A stretch of 64,000 bases of DNA. Source: Begonia masoniana (taxonomy: Eukaryota > Streptophyta > Magnoliopsida > Cucurbitales > Begoniaceae). Under the pieces are notes generated by a model that did not search any database, was not told the DNA's origin, and worked only from the letters and a program-made list of their open reading frames with translations. Positions 25,516 through 36,800 of the stretch are shown one piece after another. The position numbers and the translations under genes were made by a program. Position 1 is the first letter of the stretch, and each line of letters begins with the position of its first letter. The stretch is taken from positions 72,807,497-72,871,496 of the forward strand of contig CM039502.1 in the NCBI GenBank assembly GCA_022432975.1, given 5' to 3'.

Positions 25516-26126
25516 ATTTTGAGCTTCTAGAAGATAGAATTATTGAAGACTTATTTGAAGCTGAAGCAGTTTTTGAAGATAGACAACTTAATTTCTATCC
25601 TAGAGTTATTCCTCGAATGAATCCGCATAATTTTGTAACACCCGGCATTTTTTCCATGTAATAATCTGTTGAATTGTTGTATGAATTTAAATTGCCATAA
25701 ATACAGAAACTATTTTATTGTAAATTTTGGAGCGTTTAGTGTGGCGCGAAGCAAACTAATGTGTAACTAAACAAAACACTAAGTTTAAAACCAATGGAAG
25801 GGCAAATTAGGAAGAAATTAAGGTTGGTGGGAGAAGTCAAATGGATGATTGACACTTGGCAAACTTGTGGAAGAAGACAAGCCATGTATTCCATTTCCTT
25901 CTCTTCCTCCTACGTGAGACTTTTCCCTCTCTGCTTTCTCTCATTTCCCTCTCTGCTTCTCTCTTTTGGTTGAAGAAAACCAATGCGAGGAGTTTCTTCC
26001 TTCTCTGATTTTCCTCCTGCTTTTCGGTCTAAGGTAATCATCTTAGATAGAAAACGATTTTTTTTAATTTATTTATTTGCTAGTTTCGTGATGTTTTGGG
26101 TTAATGTCCGTTTATGCATGCTATAG

Positions 26127-26742
26127 GTTCGTGAACCACAGTGCTCGTGCATTCAAGCTTGTTGCATTTCGGACCACAGGTAAGTTCATATCCGTAGGTT
26201 GGCCCTTAAGGCCCTACATCTCGGAGGTACTAGGTTTTCTGTTATGTCGGGTTGTTTTGGGTAGAAAGGTTATAGTTATGTTCTGAGTTGTCTATGTTCT
26301 GTTTCACCGTATGTTCTGTTATTTCTGTCATCTGCTCTCTGCCTACTTAAGTTCAAGCACTGTTCATGCATACACGTTTTCTCTGAAAGACATGCAAATA
26401 TTTTCTGTACACTGTTTGAAACTAAATAAGATAAAATCTGACTGAAATGTACTGGTTAAGTGCGAGACGGGGACCGGCCTACTGTTTCTGTTCTGAATCT
26501 GTTCTGAAAATTTGTTGTGCTTGTCGTGCACTGCCTGTTCCCCTATAAGCCCCACTTATACCCCTCTACCACTGAAACGTAATGTTCTGTACTGTCACTG
26601 TATTTCTGAAAACCGCATGCATAGCATTTTGCATCACTGCATATCTATTATGTTCTTACTGAGCTTTAGGCTCATAGATGAACTCTCTGATGTAGGTACT
26701 GATCCCGAAAATGAGGACTTTGTGCCTCAGTCTGATGAATAG
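26127..26742 (+). other. Predicted splice module of solo LTR K
   Basis: CTATAG precedes a 53-nt candidate exon (26127-26179) ending CCACAG|GTAAGTTC. The intron has GGCCCTTAAGGCCCTACATC just inside it and ends CTCTGATGTAG at 26695. The third exon opens GTACTGATCC and reads GTDPENEDFVPQSDE then TAG at 26740-26742 in the open frame. Confidence 0.5.
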
Positions 26743-27540
26743 GTGGCTGATGGTTTGAGCTCTTAGGGGTGGTTGCTGCAGTCAGGCACAATTTGCTGTC
26801 CTGAGGTTTAAGTTTTCTGTAAAGTCTATATCTGTAAAGTCTTCTGAAATTTTGGTTTTTTGCTAAAAACTCTGTAGAAAACTTCTGTTTGGGAAGTTCT
26901 GTAGATATGTGTTAGGTTCTGTACTGATCCTCAGATTTTAAACTGTGTACAGATTTTGATGTTAAGTTTTAAAGACTGCTGTATTTGACAGTTTAATTCT
27001 TGTTCTGAATGTTCTGGAATTTGTTTGGAATATTTCTATTAGGTCATGCATGGATGATTTCTAGTTTTGGGAACTATCCATGCAGTTTGCTTCTTTAAGT
27101 CTGTCAATTGTAAAGTATGTTTTACCATCTTGTTTAGAAATCGGGTATTGAAGGTCTACAACTTTCATGCTTCCTGTTTGTGCTGTATTTGACAGTTGAA
27201 TTAAGTTCTAAAGTGTTCTGAAATTTAGAATATTCTGAAGTACTGATGGACTCTGGTTTTAGAGCTTTTTTTTTTGGTAGAGTGAAATTCTTTAAGTTTC
27301 TGTCACGTTTTCTGTTGCGTTCGAGAACCCCATTTTGAAGTGGTTTGAGAAATCTGAAACTTCTATGTTTTCTGTATTCATGCTCTCTGTCTGTACGTCT
27401 TTCTGTTAAAAGTTGTTAAGTTTCACCTTAGAAACCATGTCATCCGATCACGTCCACCGCTACTTGTAAAATTTTCTCCACCGGTTGTCACTGCTCATTT
27501 TTGCCTTTTAAAGTACATCCACCGCTACCCGTTTCCTTCT

Positions 27541-28080
27541 TTTAAATTATATCTTCCGGCTGACGTCACCCAAGTCTTCCGCCCAGTTTAGTTACATCTT
27601 CTGGCTGACGTCACCCAAGTCTTCCGCCCAGTTTAGTTAAATCTTTCGGCTGACGTCACCCAAGTCTTCCGCCCAGTTTAGTTACATCTTCCGGCTGACG
27701 TCACCCAAGTCTTCCGCCCAGTTTAGTTACATCTTTCGGCTGACGTCACCCAAGTCTTCCGCCAGTCTAATGCCTGTATCTTCCGGTTGATGTCATCCAT
27801 CTTCCGGCTGACGTCATCACCTCATCCGAATTCCCTCTGCTGCCTGTATCTTCCGCCTGACGTCACCCATCTTCCGGCTGACGTCACCACCTCTTCCGCC
27901 CAGTTTTACTCAGCCTCTTCCGCTGAATACTGTTCGTCTTTTGTCGTATCTGAATCCTCCGATAGCTTTAATCTTCCGCCTGACGTCATCCTTACTTCTG
28001 TCTTTGCATTTACATCTTCCGGCTGACGTCATTCAAGTCTTCCGCCCAGTTTTAAACTAAGTCTTCCGCCAGTCTTTTAC
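27541..28080 (+). repeat. 45-bp TGACGTCA array in LTR K
   Basis: Exact TGACGTCA palindromes start at 27561, 27606, 27651, 27696 and 27741, all 45 bp apart, each followed by CCCAAGTCTTCCGCCCAGTT. More copies follow less regularly to about 28030. Confidence 0.95.
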
Positions 28081-29153
28081 CTAAGTTTTCTGACTTCACA
28101 TTCTGTTTTCTGCCTCGATCTTCTTCTATTATTTGTTCTTCCTTCCGATTGTAGATATGTTTACAGTGTTTTCCCGCTTTATATTCGAATACAGGGAATG
28201 CTCTTTCCCTCCTCTCAAAAGTTCAAGGGTTTACTTTAAAAAGCTCATCCTGTTTATGTTTAAATTTCTTCTGTTTGCCTCAGTTTATTCCTGTTCTTCC
28301 TATTTTTCCTTCTTAATTCCGTTTCTTCATTTTAGTCACTCATTCCTGTAATCTCAGCTCTGAGTTAGTTCCCGTTTCTCTTTCTCTGTGAATCTGAAAT
28401 TTTGTTAATCACCGTAGTCCCTCCCTTTCTGTAAAATTTTATGTTTAGGGTTTTGCATTGATAGTACAAGTCTTCTGTCATTTTATTTCTGTTCTTCTGT
28501 GAAGTTCTAAAAGCTCAGTTGGTTTTTCATAAGTTGTCCAGTGCATTTGGTAAACGTTTTTCCGTCCTTTTGTTCCAGTAACGCTGTCTGTTCAAAAAAA
28601 TTATAGTCACCGTTATCCGTTTTCTGTCCCGGAGTGACGGCTGTCGGACCCCGATCGGGTCGGGGGTCGTCACAAATTTGGCTCCTTGGCATATTGGATA
28701 CTTTCCAGCAAGAATTGATAGAGAATATCGTAATCGATATTATTTTCCAAGACATTATGTGGCCGATTTCCAGAAGAAATTTTAGAAGAGTATTCAACAA
28801 ACCGACTTGGCTGCCTCTTCATATTCAAGCTCAAAACTATAGAAGATTTCAGCAAGCTAATGATCAGATGGTGCAAAATTATCAGGAGAAAACTCAATAT
28901 TTGATGAATTTATTTATTGAATTTGAAATAAATCATATGAAGGCTTTACCGACATTCAAAGGTGATCGAGTAGCTGAGGTGGAGTTTCTTATGGCCGAAA
29001 GCACAGTATTGATGAAAAAGCATCACCATTATGGTAAAAATTATTAGCGGTCCTTAGTAGTCTAGTGGTCCCTACCACTTTTGTAAAGAAAGCATCTTCA
29101 TACTCCATTATAGGAGTGTCTATTTTTCTTTTGTCTGTTTGTAAACTCCTAAT

Positions 29154-29163
29154 TCTATAAAGG
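29154..29163 (+). promoter_or_regulatory. EPRV-1 TATA box
   Basis: TCTATAAAGG lies in the non-coding region after ORF4 and before the primer site, where caulimovirids have their genome-length RNA promoter. The inverted copy keeps it (minus strand, near 61369-61364). Confidence 0.65.
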
Positions 29164-29346
29164 AGTGGTCTTTGGTTATGTTTTCTAAGTTTTTCCAGAG
29201 TTTTGCCTTCTCTCTCTAAAAACTCTAGTGTGCTCTGCTCTTGTTTGTAAGTTCTTGTTTGTTTCTCTTGTTTCATATAAATAAGAATTTGGGTTTGATT
29301 TCTACTTCTCCTCCTCCTTTTTTAATTTAGTTTGCGCTTCCTATTT

Positions 29347-29360
29347 TGATATCAGAGCCA
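29347..29360 (+). promoter_or_regulatory. EPRV-1 primer-binding site, mutated
   Basis: TGATATCAGAGCCA matches the Met-tRNA site with a G-to-A change at 29349; EPRV-2 has the unmutated form. Confidence 0.88.
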
Positions 29361-29639
29361 AATGTCTGGCTAAATTAGTAGTTTATATTCAAATAAACTT
29401 GTAAGGCCCCGAGTTTTCTGAACCCGGTTTGTTACTCATGAACCCGGATATTACTAAGAAACCTTGGACCGAATTTAAAACTTTCTTCGGAATTCAAATT
29501 TTAACGTTTGATAAAACATGAAGACTTGCAGCGGAAAAATCTTCGAGCAAAAATAGAGTTGAGCAAAACTGTACAACAGTGTTTGAATGATTGAATAAAA
29601 TATTAAGAAAATAATTCAGCCGGAATGGATAAAGGTTTA

Positions 29640-30150
29640 AGCGTAAATTACTTAAAATTTAAGAAAGTCAAACACATCATCCGGAGAACGAAGTCAACCG
29701 GAAGGAACTGGCTTAGAAAATAGAAGGCTTTTCCTAATAACAACACGACAAAGTTTCAGCTACATAATCCGGTCACAAAACGACAAAGTTTTGGCTACAT
29801 CATCCGGTCACAAAACGATAAAATACATCCTTCATCTACCGGTGACGTCAGCCGGATGATTTCTTCATCCGATCGACTTTACCCTACATCCACCGGTGAC
29901 GTCAGCCGGATGATTTCCTCATCCGATCGACTTTACTCTACATCCACCGTTGACGTCAGCCGGATGATTTCCTCATCCGATCGACTTTACTCTACATCCA
30001 CCGGTGACGTCAGCCGGATGATTTCCTCATCCGATCGACTTAACGACAAGTTCCAACCTATATCTTCCGATGGCTTCCACTGAAGACATCTTCCGATAGA
30101 CAACAAAACAACAACTCAATCTCTGCCGGTAGACTTCATCTACCGATAGG
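29640..30150 (-). repeat. Motif array in LTR H
   Basis: Four near-identical ~58-bp units (29842-30035) with CCGGTGACGTCAGCCGGATGATTTC, then single CATCTTCCGATGG-type motifs. Confidence 0.9.
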
Positions 30151-30702
30151 GAACAGAATCACATTTTATCCACTTCATGGCTTACAATCACAACTCTAAT
30201 CACAGAAAAGAGTTTACTCACTTCACTGAAACATTCAGAAATAATTCAAATCGTTGCATTTCTCAAATCCAGTAAAAATCCAGTATTAAAACTAACGGAA
30301 TACTAACATCAGAAGGGTCTCAAAATATTTTTGAAAACATCCAAGCAACTTCTTTCATTAGAAAGTTTAACATACTCAATTTGAAATCAATGTTCACTAA
30401 ACCTTCACAACCACAGACACCAGTTAAACCGCCCCATCAGCTGCCAGTCTGTTACAAGGATGCACTCCTCCAACCAGTCTAGTCCTCAGTAGACTCAGAA
30501 AGCACACCTGTTATCACTTCTTTACCTACATCACAAAACTCATCTATTAGCCTAATGCTATGTAACACCCGACTTTAATTAAAAATTTAAAATAACAGAT
30601 AAATCTATTAAGTATAATCGATGAATGAAATTTTAGTATAATGTAGGTTAGGTTGAAGAATGAGTAAGTAAGGGCATAAAGGTAATTGGCAAATTTGAAA
30701 GT

Positions 30703-30745
30703 GGATAAGGTATTTAAGGCAAAAAGTTTAGAGTAGCCGCCACCA
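30703..30745 (+). promoter_or_regulatory. Core promoter of LTR G
   Basis: GTGGATAAGGTATTTAAGGC is followed about 15 bases later by GTAGCCGCCACCA. The pair recurs at the same place in LTRs B, D, H and I (for D on the minus strand near 43975-43920), whose other bases differ. TATTTAAG is a plausible TATA box and the CCGCCACC block the likely start of transcription. Confidence 0.55.
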
Positions 30746-31048
30746 CTACTCATTTTCTTTCCCTTTCGGTCTTCAGCTCGAACGACAAAAATCTCTAGGT
30801 GATTCTCCTGCCTGATTCTCCTTCAACCTAGGTAAGCCCTCCTTGTTTTCTTGCGATTTTAGTAGTTAGATAGCTGAGGGAGTACAATGTGAGGAGTTTC
30901 GAGGAATGTTGTGATTTAGAGTAGGTTCGGGCTGAGCGACTATTGAGAATACCCGAGTTGTGGGGTTTCAAATTTGGTTTCCCCAAACTCCTGTATTGAT
31001 TCTGTGAGGTTTAGTGAAAGTTTGATATATGTATTATTATGATTTTAG

Positions 31049-31629
31049 GTGAGCGAGCTTCTGAAGTAGCATTTAGCCGAGCGATTTTCAGGGAGCCAGG
31101 TAAGTAGAGTTTGTTTGTGCCTTCGGGCCTACATCAAAAACAGTAGGATTTATGTATGTTTGTATGTTTATTTCCAGTTGTCATGCATCATGTTTTGAAA
31201 GATTATGAAAATGAATTTACATGAAACGCATGGTAAATGTGAGTAGGATGATCAGAACAACTATTAAGGGGGATTAATCCGCCCCTTAATTGAGAACAGA
31301 GGATTGAGGTTTTGGGAAAAGTGATCCACTTCCCAATCCTACAGGGGGATCAGACCAGTTAACTGTTAAGGGAATTAATCCGCCCCTTAATTGAGATCAG
31401 AGGATGTATGCTTTGGGGGATGACTGATCCACTTTCCCATCGTACAGAGGGATCCACAGAGAACAAATTTGAATACAACTGAGATGAGAAAGTAGAGATT
31501 GCATGTTTAGGGAAATTTTTGTTTCATTAATTCATTTCATTCATTGCTCTACTTGCTTAGCATTAGGCTAATAGATGAGTTTGTGATGTAGGTGAAGAAG
31601 TTACTGAAGGTGTGTTTACCGACCAATAA
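31049..31629 (+). other. Predicted splice module of LTR G
   Basis: GATTTTAG precedes a 51-nt candidate exon (31049-31099) ending GAGCCAG|GTAAGTAG. The intron holds two copies of the TTAAGGG ... CCCTTAA block and ends TTTGTGATGTAG at 31591. The third exon opens GTGAAGAAG and ends at TAA 31627-31629 in the open frame. Confidence 0.5.
31260..31455 (+). repeat. Twofold inverted-repeat block in LTR G intron
   Basis: Two copies about 107 bp apart of a unit with TTAAGGG(GG)ATTAATCCGCCCCTTAA, which can fold back on itself, followed by TGATCCACTT and CCCAATCC. The same double unit is in B (2988-3165; 10095-10280), D (40655-40805; 50000-50185), H (32775-32990) and I (62465-62660). Confidence 0.85.
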
Positions 31630-31964
31630 GAGGACCAGGCTGGTTGGAGGAGCATTTTCAGGCATCGGTTTGGCCATCTGTTGAGGCGGTTTAATCCATG
31701 GCTGCAGGTGTTGAGTTGGGAGTAACTAGTTCAGTATAGATGTTTCTTCTTCTGAAAATTTTATGATAGTAGTGTTTTCAAAACTTTGAATACATTCTGA
31801 GAATCTTTAATATTAGTGTTCTGTTGGGTTTTGAAAATACTGTTTTCTACTGGATTTGAGTGATGCAATGATTTGATCTGTCTCTGAATGGTCTTAGTAA
31901 AATGCTTAAATCCTTTTGATAGTCAGAGCTTTCTTGGAATACAGCAGAATTGCTGTTCTAAAGT

Positions 31965-32400
31965 CTATCAGAAGATGTTGGATGAAGGAGTCATCCGGCT
32001 GACGTCATCGGTAGATGAAAGTGGTAAGTTTTGTCGTCTAGCGATCGGCAGATGTTGGATGAAGGAGTCATCCGGCTGACGTCATCGGTAGATATAAGTT
32101 GCAAGTTGTCGTCTAGCGATCGGCAGATGCTGGAGGAAGGGATCCCCTGGCTGACGTCATCGGTAGATGTAAGTAGCAAGTTTTGTCGCCTAGTTATCGG
32201 TAGATGCAGTCTACCGAGAGTTGTCTTGTTTGTATATCTTCCGGCTGACGTCATCGGAAGATGTAGGAAGTGTTTGTCGTTTTGTGACCGGTTGATATAA
32301 CCGAAGTTTTGTCGTTTGTCATCGGTAGAGGCCTCCTATTTTCTATTTCTGCTTCTTGTGTTGACTTTGTCGTCGGCAGATGTGTTTGACTTCTGCAATT
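31965..32400 (+). repeat. Motif array in LTR G
   Basis: Repeats of GGCTGACGTCATCGGTAGAT and GCGATCGGCAGATG, four exact TGACGTCATCGG blocks in 32000-32265. Confidence 0.9.
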
Positions 32401-33681
32401 TCATGGGTATTCCACATTTTTAAAGCTTTATATTTTTGGCCCATTATCCTTAACACTCCCAACAATTATTTTAAAATATTTTCACAGATTACTTAACTTC
32501 ATTGATGTTCGATTGATTTCCGCTGCAAGTTTTAAAATACATCGAGTTTTAGAAAATGTCAAATTTTGACTGTCGAGTGAAATATTTTTAAATTTAGTAT
32601 CAAGTCGTCATGGTTCGGTTCAGTGTGTTGAGTAGCAAACCGGGTTTAGATAATTCGGGGCGTTACATGCTAAGCAAGTAAAGCAATGATGAAATGGAAA
32701 TGCTGAAACATAAAACTTCCTAAACATGCAGTTTCTACTTTCTCATCTCAGTTGCATATTCATCGTTCTGTTCAGATCCCCCTGTGAAGTTGGGAGTTGG
32801 ATCAACTCTCTCAAAGTATAAATATCCACTGTCTCATTAAGGGGCGGATTAATTCCCTTAACAGTAAGGCTGATTCACTGTTCAGATCCCCCTGTCAAAT
32901 TGGGAGTTGGATCAACTCTCCCAAAGTATAAATATCCACTATCTCATTAAGGGTTGGATTAGCTCCCTTAACAGTAAAACTGATTCACATAACTGTTTCA
33001 ATATGTTCAATCCTTACCATGCCAGCATGCATTCAAATTCATTTTCGTATACTTTTAAAACATGATGCATAACATACAGACACATCCAGTAAACACAATC
33101 CTAACAATTTGTGATGTAGGCCCTAAGGCACAAGCAAAACTTTACTTACCTGGATTCCTGGTGTATACTCGGTTAGGAGTTGCCTCGGAAATGCTCACCT
33201 AGAACCATAAACAGAACATTAAGCCAATCTTTACTAATCCCCATTCTAAAGCATTCTGAAACTTAAGTGGACCGTTAGGAGTTCTATTCACTAAGCATTT
33301 TTCCAAATTTTCACTCCAACCCGAATCTACACTCATTCACAGCATACACGAAATCCCCACATTGCACTCTCTCAGCTATCTAACTACTTAAACTAAAGAG
33401 GAATGAGGAAAACTTACCTAAGTTGAAGGAGAGTCGGGCGAGGAAAATCGCCTAGAGAGCTCGGCTGCTTGAGCTGAAAACCCGAAGAGAAAATGGTATG
33501 AAATTGGTGGCGGCTACAATGCATTAAACCCAACCCTCTTTCCTTAAATACGTTATCCACTTTTGAAAATTGTAAATTTACTCTAGTGCCCTTGTCTAGT
33601 CATTTAATAACTCTACTTGAATCATTGACTAGTCATACCATTAATAATAAAAGAGCTGGTTCGATAGAACTGGGTGTTACA

Positions 33682-34157
33682 AAACTAAATCTTTCGAAGA
33701 GTAATCTGGATAATGTAATATGAAATTTATTAAACTTTCCAATACGAATATTTGTTCTTATCAACACGATGGTTTGAGTTCATCAATAAGAAGTTTGATT
33801 TTCCTTGGTCACTTGTGCTAAGCATGATTGCTATTATTTTCTGAAAGACTTAAAGTTATCTTTCGTGTTCCGTGTTGGGGTGTAGCCGTTGTGCCAAAGG
33901 ATAGGCTGTAGGCAGTATACCCATTGCATGGTAGGAAGATGATTTTGAGGTTTTTGGAAAGTTAGTCTTTGACAGGGCATGTTGCTTATAAGTCTCAAGG
34001 GGATTGGAAGTCAAATTTCAATACGATGTTCTTAGATCTCAATACGATGAGAATTGATATTCAATACGGATTTAGTTTAGAAATTTCACCTTACACTATA
34101 CCAGATTATAAGTCGAACAGTTTAATGTTTATTTGAATATAAACTCACATATATATC
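33682..34157 (+). other. EPRV-1 leader
   Basis: Non-coding sequence between primer site and movement-protein ATG, matched base for base over long stretches by EPRV-2 in reverse (61140-60660). It includes the target duplicate of LTR H. Confidence 0.75.
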
Positions 34158-35218
34158 ATGAATTTAATTTCAAATATATTTTCTAAAAGTTCTATAAAAA
34201 ATGAAGAAATTATTGAATTATCTCAAGAAGAAATATTAAATAATTGGACAATTCCTAATATTGAACCTAAAACAATATATAAATTAGGAACTTTTGAAAA
34301 CATGATAAAAAAAAATTGTTAAAACTTCTGAGCAAACTATTTGCTTAGATTCAAATGAAAAAATGCTTAAATTATTAAGTGTAAAAGATATTCAATGATA
34401 TTTAAATAAATATAAATACCTTCATATTGGACTTATTCAAGTAGCTTTTAAACCCTTAACTATTCCCGGTTTAAATGCTAGTATTTTAGCTACCATTAGA
34501 GATGCGAGAAGTCAAAATTATAAAGAATCCTTAATGGGAGTGATACAAACAAGTTTATGTCATGGTCCTATTCATTTTAATATTTATCCCAATCTAACTT
34601 TATCTTTTACTGATAAAAATCTATTTGAATCAGTAATTTTAAATATTTTATGAGTTTCTTCCTGGATCAGAAACTATTGCTATTATTTATAAATTAAGTT
34701 ATAAAGTTATGAATACTTTGAGTCCTCAAGTTAAGTTAAGAGATAACCCAGGAAAGACTTTATTAATAGAAAGTGATCTTATGAAAACTAATATTGCTAT
34801 ACCGAGATTAATAAACTGGGATGAAGTTATCTTTCCAGAACAATAGACTATTCCTCAGGCTGTATTACCTCAACCACTTATTAATAATCAAGTAGATCAA
34901 ATTATTCAAACTCCTGAAGGTCATATCGAAATTAAATTCAATAATAATCAATCTAGAAAATTAGCTCTATCCAGAAGTTATTCTTCTAGATCTTCTATTA
35001 CTCCTTATAAAATAGAAAACCCTAGTTCTATTAATAGTGCTAGATTTTCTACTTCTGAAACTCCTATAAATGAAGTTGAAAGTTTACACATATCTGAACA
35101 ACAAATACCACATGGTTTATATACAAAATTCCCTCATTCTAAATATGAACAAGGAGAATCCTCTCAACAAAATAAAAGAGAGTCACCTACTGTATCTAAA
35201 ATGGAATTTAAATTATGA
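34158..35218 (+). pseudogene. EPRV-1 movement protein, broken
   Basis: 30K-type movement protein, which would widen plasmodesmata for cell-to-cell spread. ATG 34158 and the TGA at 35216-35218 match those of EPRV-2. The central core shows GLIQVAFKPL and VIQTSLCHGPIHFN, in the place of the 30K fold. Breaks seen by comparison with EPRV-2: an A-run shift near 34315, a stop near 34397, an 18-bp or so loss near 34650 and a stop near 34844. The C-terminal part is Ser-rich. The stop overlaps the next ATG (ATGA at 35215-35218). Confidence 0.85.
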
Positions 35219-36383
35219 CGAACGACTATCATACTCCAGGATCATTTATTAGAAGATTATGTAATGCCGAATATCAATTACCTGAAAATGATATTTTTAG
35301 AGATTAGATCCAAAAGAAATATAAAAAATATGATTTTAGTAAAATTACTAAAGCATACTATTCTTATATCGAATTAAACTACCCTATAATTCCCTTTAAG
35401 GAATGGTATTTAACTATTTTCTGTAAACCCATTTATCATCTTAATATATTAGAAGAATATAATAATCATTGTCAAATTTGGACTACAAAAACTAATGAAA
35501 ATATTAAATCTATTCATCCTCCATTTGAACCTATTAATTTGAAAAATAATACTATTGAAGCTATTCCTTTAGTAAGTTTATCTCAATCTATTGAAGATAA
35601 AGATAAAAGTGATATGATTATTAAACAAATAAATTATACAAATATTAATGTTCAAACTATAGGACAACAATTATCTAGAGTTGAAACTCAATTAATTAAA
35701 TTATCAGAAAAACCCCATAAACAAATCGAAAAGGTTGAATCTATTGCTTCTACTTCTAAGCAAAATATTTCTATTCCTGATTTAAAACCTCCTATTGCAA
35801 TATCTAAATTTAATTTTAAATCACCTAAAAACAATAATGAGTTTATTGATCAAATTATTAGTCGAATGAAACAATTAAATATTAATGTTATTAATGAATC
35901 ATTAAATGAAACTATTGATGTTACTGAATTAATTCAGAATACAACATCTAGTGATGAAGAAGAACTTCCTTTTCAGTTAAAAGAGATTAAAGAAATAGAA
36001 GACAATTTTATGTCTCTTAATCACATCTATCCATTACCCACTCCAGTATTACCTTTAGAAATTAATAGAGTTAAATATGCAGATAAAGGCCCTGGTGGAG
36101 ATAGAGTTATAAGAACTTATTATAATCGCCCTACTCTTCAAGATATGTTATAGGAAGAAAATTGGTATCCTGAACAAACAGCTTATTCTGCTAAAACTAT
36201 CTATGATTGGAATATAGATGGCTTAACTGAATATCAGATTTATGAGTTATTACAAAAAAAATGTTAATGTATTCTAGTATATGTAAAGTCTCTCAGAATA
36301 AAGATTCGGAGATAGCTGCCTTTATTATTAATAGATTTATTGGCGCTTTAAAAGACTAGTGGGACAATTATTTATCTATTAAT
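35215..36383 (+). pseudogene. EPRV-1 capsid N-terminal part
   Basis: Start of the viral polyprotein. ATG 35215 overlaps the movement-protein stop. A stop lies near 35306, then a long open stretch (35539-36153) with a charged, coiled-coil-like region and an acidic patch (SSDEEELPFQ). Near the end the conserved capsid block reads LKDWWDNYLSI at about 36349-36381 (EPRV-2 has the same WWDNYL core), a landmark of caulimovirid capsids. TAG at 36151-36153 replaces a Trp codon seen in EPRV-2. The sequence jumps at about 36383 into the RNase H region, so the rest of the capsid, protease and RT are deleted in this joint. Confidence 0.85.
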
Positions 36384-36800
36384 CAAAGTTTATCTGAGTT
36401 TCAAGATGACTTATTAAATCAATCCTTTATTATTAGAGTAGATTGTTCTGCTGCTAAAGACATATTAACTAAAGATGTAAAAAATTTAGTGTCAAAACAA
36501 ATATTTGCTAGATGGCAATCTGAATTATCTGTTTATGATTTTTCTATTGAATATATTAAAGGTGAAAGTAATTCCCTTCCTGACTTTTTAACCCGTGAAT
36601 TTTTACAGAATGGATAAACCCCTAGGGGTGGCGGGGGTCGTCGAGGTACTAGGGGCCGTGGTAGGGGTCGCGGTCGCCTTAGTTATTATCATCAATATCC
36701 CCTAATTGGAGAAAGTAGTACTCCTCCTACTCCTCCTAAGACTGCAAAAGAAGTATTAGAAGGAGGAGATCAATATTTAAAGAAATTTCATATCATTACA
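36384..36800 (+). pseudogene. RNase H end and ORF3 start, second fragment
   Basis: Nearly identical to 24390-24700: last RNase H segment with DFLTREFLQNG, TAA, and the overlapping ORF3 ATG at about 36609. Here ORF3 keeps a segment (GESSTPPTPPKTAKEVLE) that is deleted in the first copy. At 36800 the sequence flips to inverted capsid. Confidence 0.85.

Larger units (their letters stand above)
25634..28674 (+). mobile_element. Solo LTR K
   Basis: 3041 bp with an exact 5-bp duplication AATTT (25629-25633 and 28675-28679). It starts TGTAACACCCGGCAT and ends GGGGGTCGTCACA. Same broad family as A, C and E. It has the splice module (26127-26742) and the 45-bp motif array (27541-28080). Confidence 0.95.
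25512..29047 (+). pseudogene. EPRV-1 ORF4, function unknown, split by solo LTR K
   Basis: ATG 25512 overlaps the ORF3 stop in an ATGA (25512-25515), a common reinitiation layout in this virus family. The first 40 codons are acidic (LLEDRIIEDLFEAEAVFEDR). LTR K then interrupts at 25633, and the frame resumes after the duplicated AATTT at 28680. A 7-bp loss near 28757, seen by comparison with EPRV-2, shifts the frame; the remaining part is open to TAG 29045-29047 and is basic and aromatic (RRNFRRVFNKPTWLPL). The product is not recognised. Confidence 0.65.
30561..32667 (+). mobile_element. Solo LTR G, inside LTR H
   Basis: 2107 bp with an exact duplication TGCTA (30556-30560 and 32668-32672). 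Starts TGTAACACCCGACTT and ends TTCGGGGCGTTACA. The related families B, D and H share its landmarks. It interrupts LTR H, so it is younger than H. Confidence 0.96.
29400..33681 (-). mobile_element. Solo LTR H, minus strand, split by solo LTR G
   Basis: Flanked by an exact 5-bp duplication AAACT (29395-29399 and 33682-33686). On the minus strand it starts TGTAACACCCAGTTC and ends CTCGGGGCCTTACA. Without LTR G it is about 2170 bp. It has TATTTAAGG (near 33545), GTAGCCGCCACC (near 33521), the predicted splice sites (donor near 33149) and the motif array (29640-30150). It lies in the EPRV leader, just after the primer site. Confidence 0.95.

Noticed and set aside
27541..28080. Possible CRISPR-like regular repeats
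   Set aside because: Units are contiguous tandem repeats without unique spacers, in a plant LTR.
28989..29276. 95-codon minus frame, also seen at 61249-61536
   Set aside because: It lies antisense in the viral promoter region; conservation follows from the two virus copies being related.
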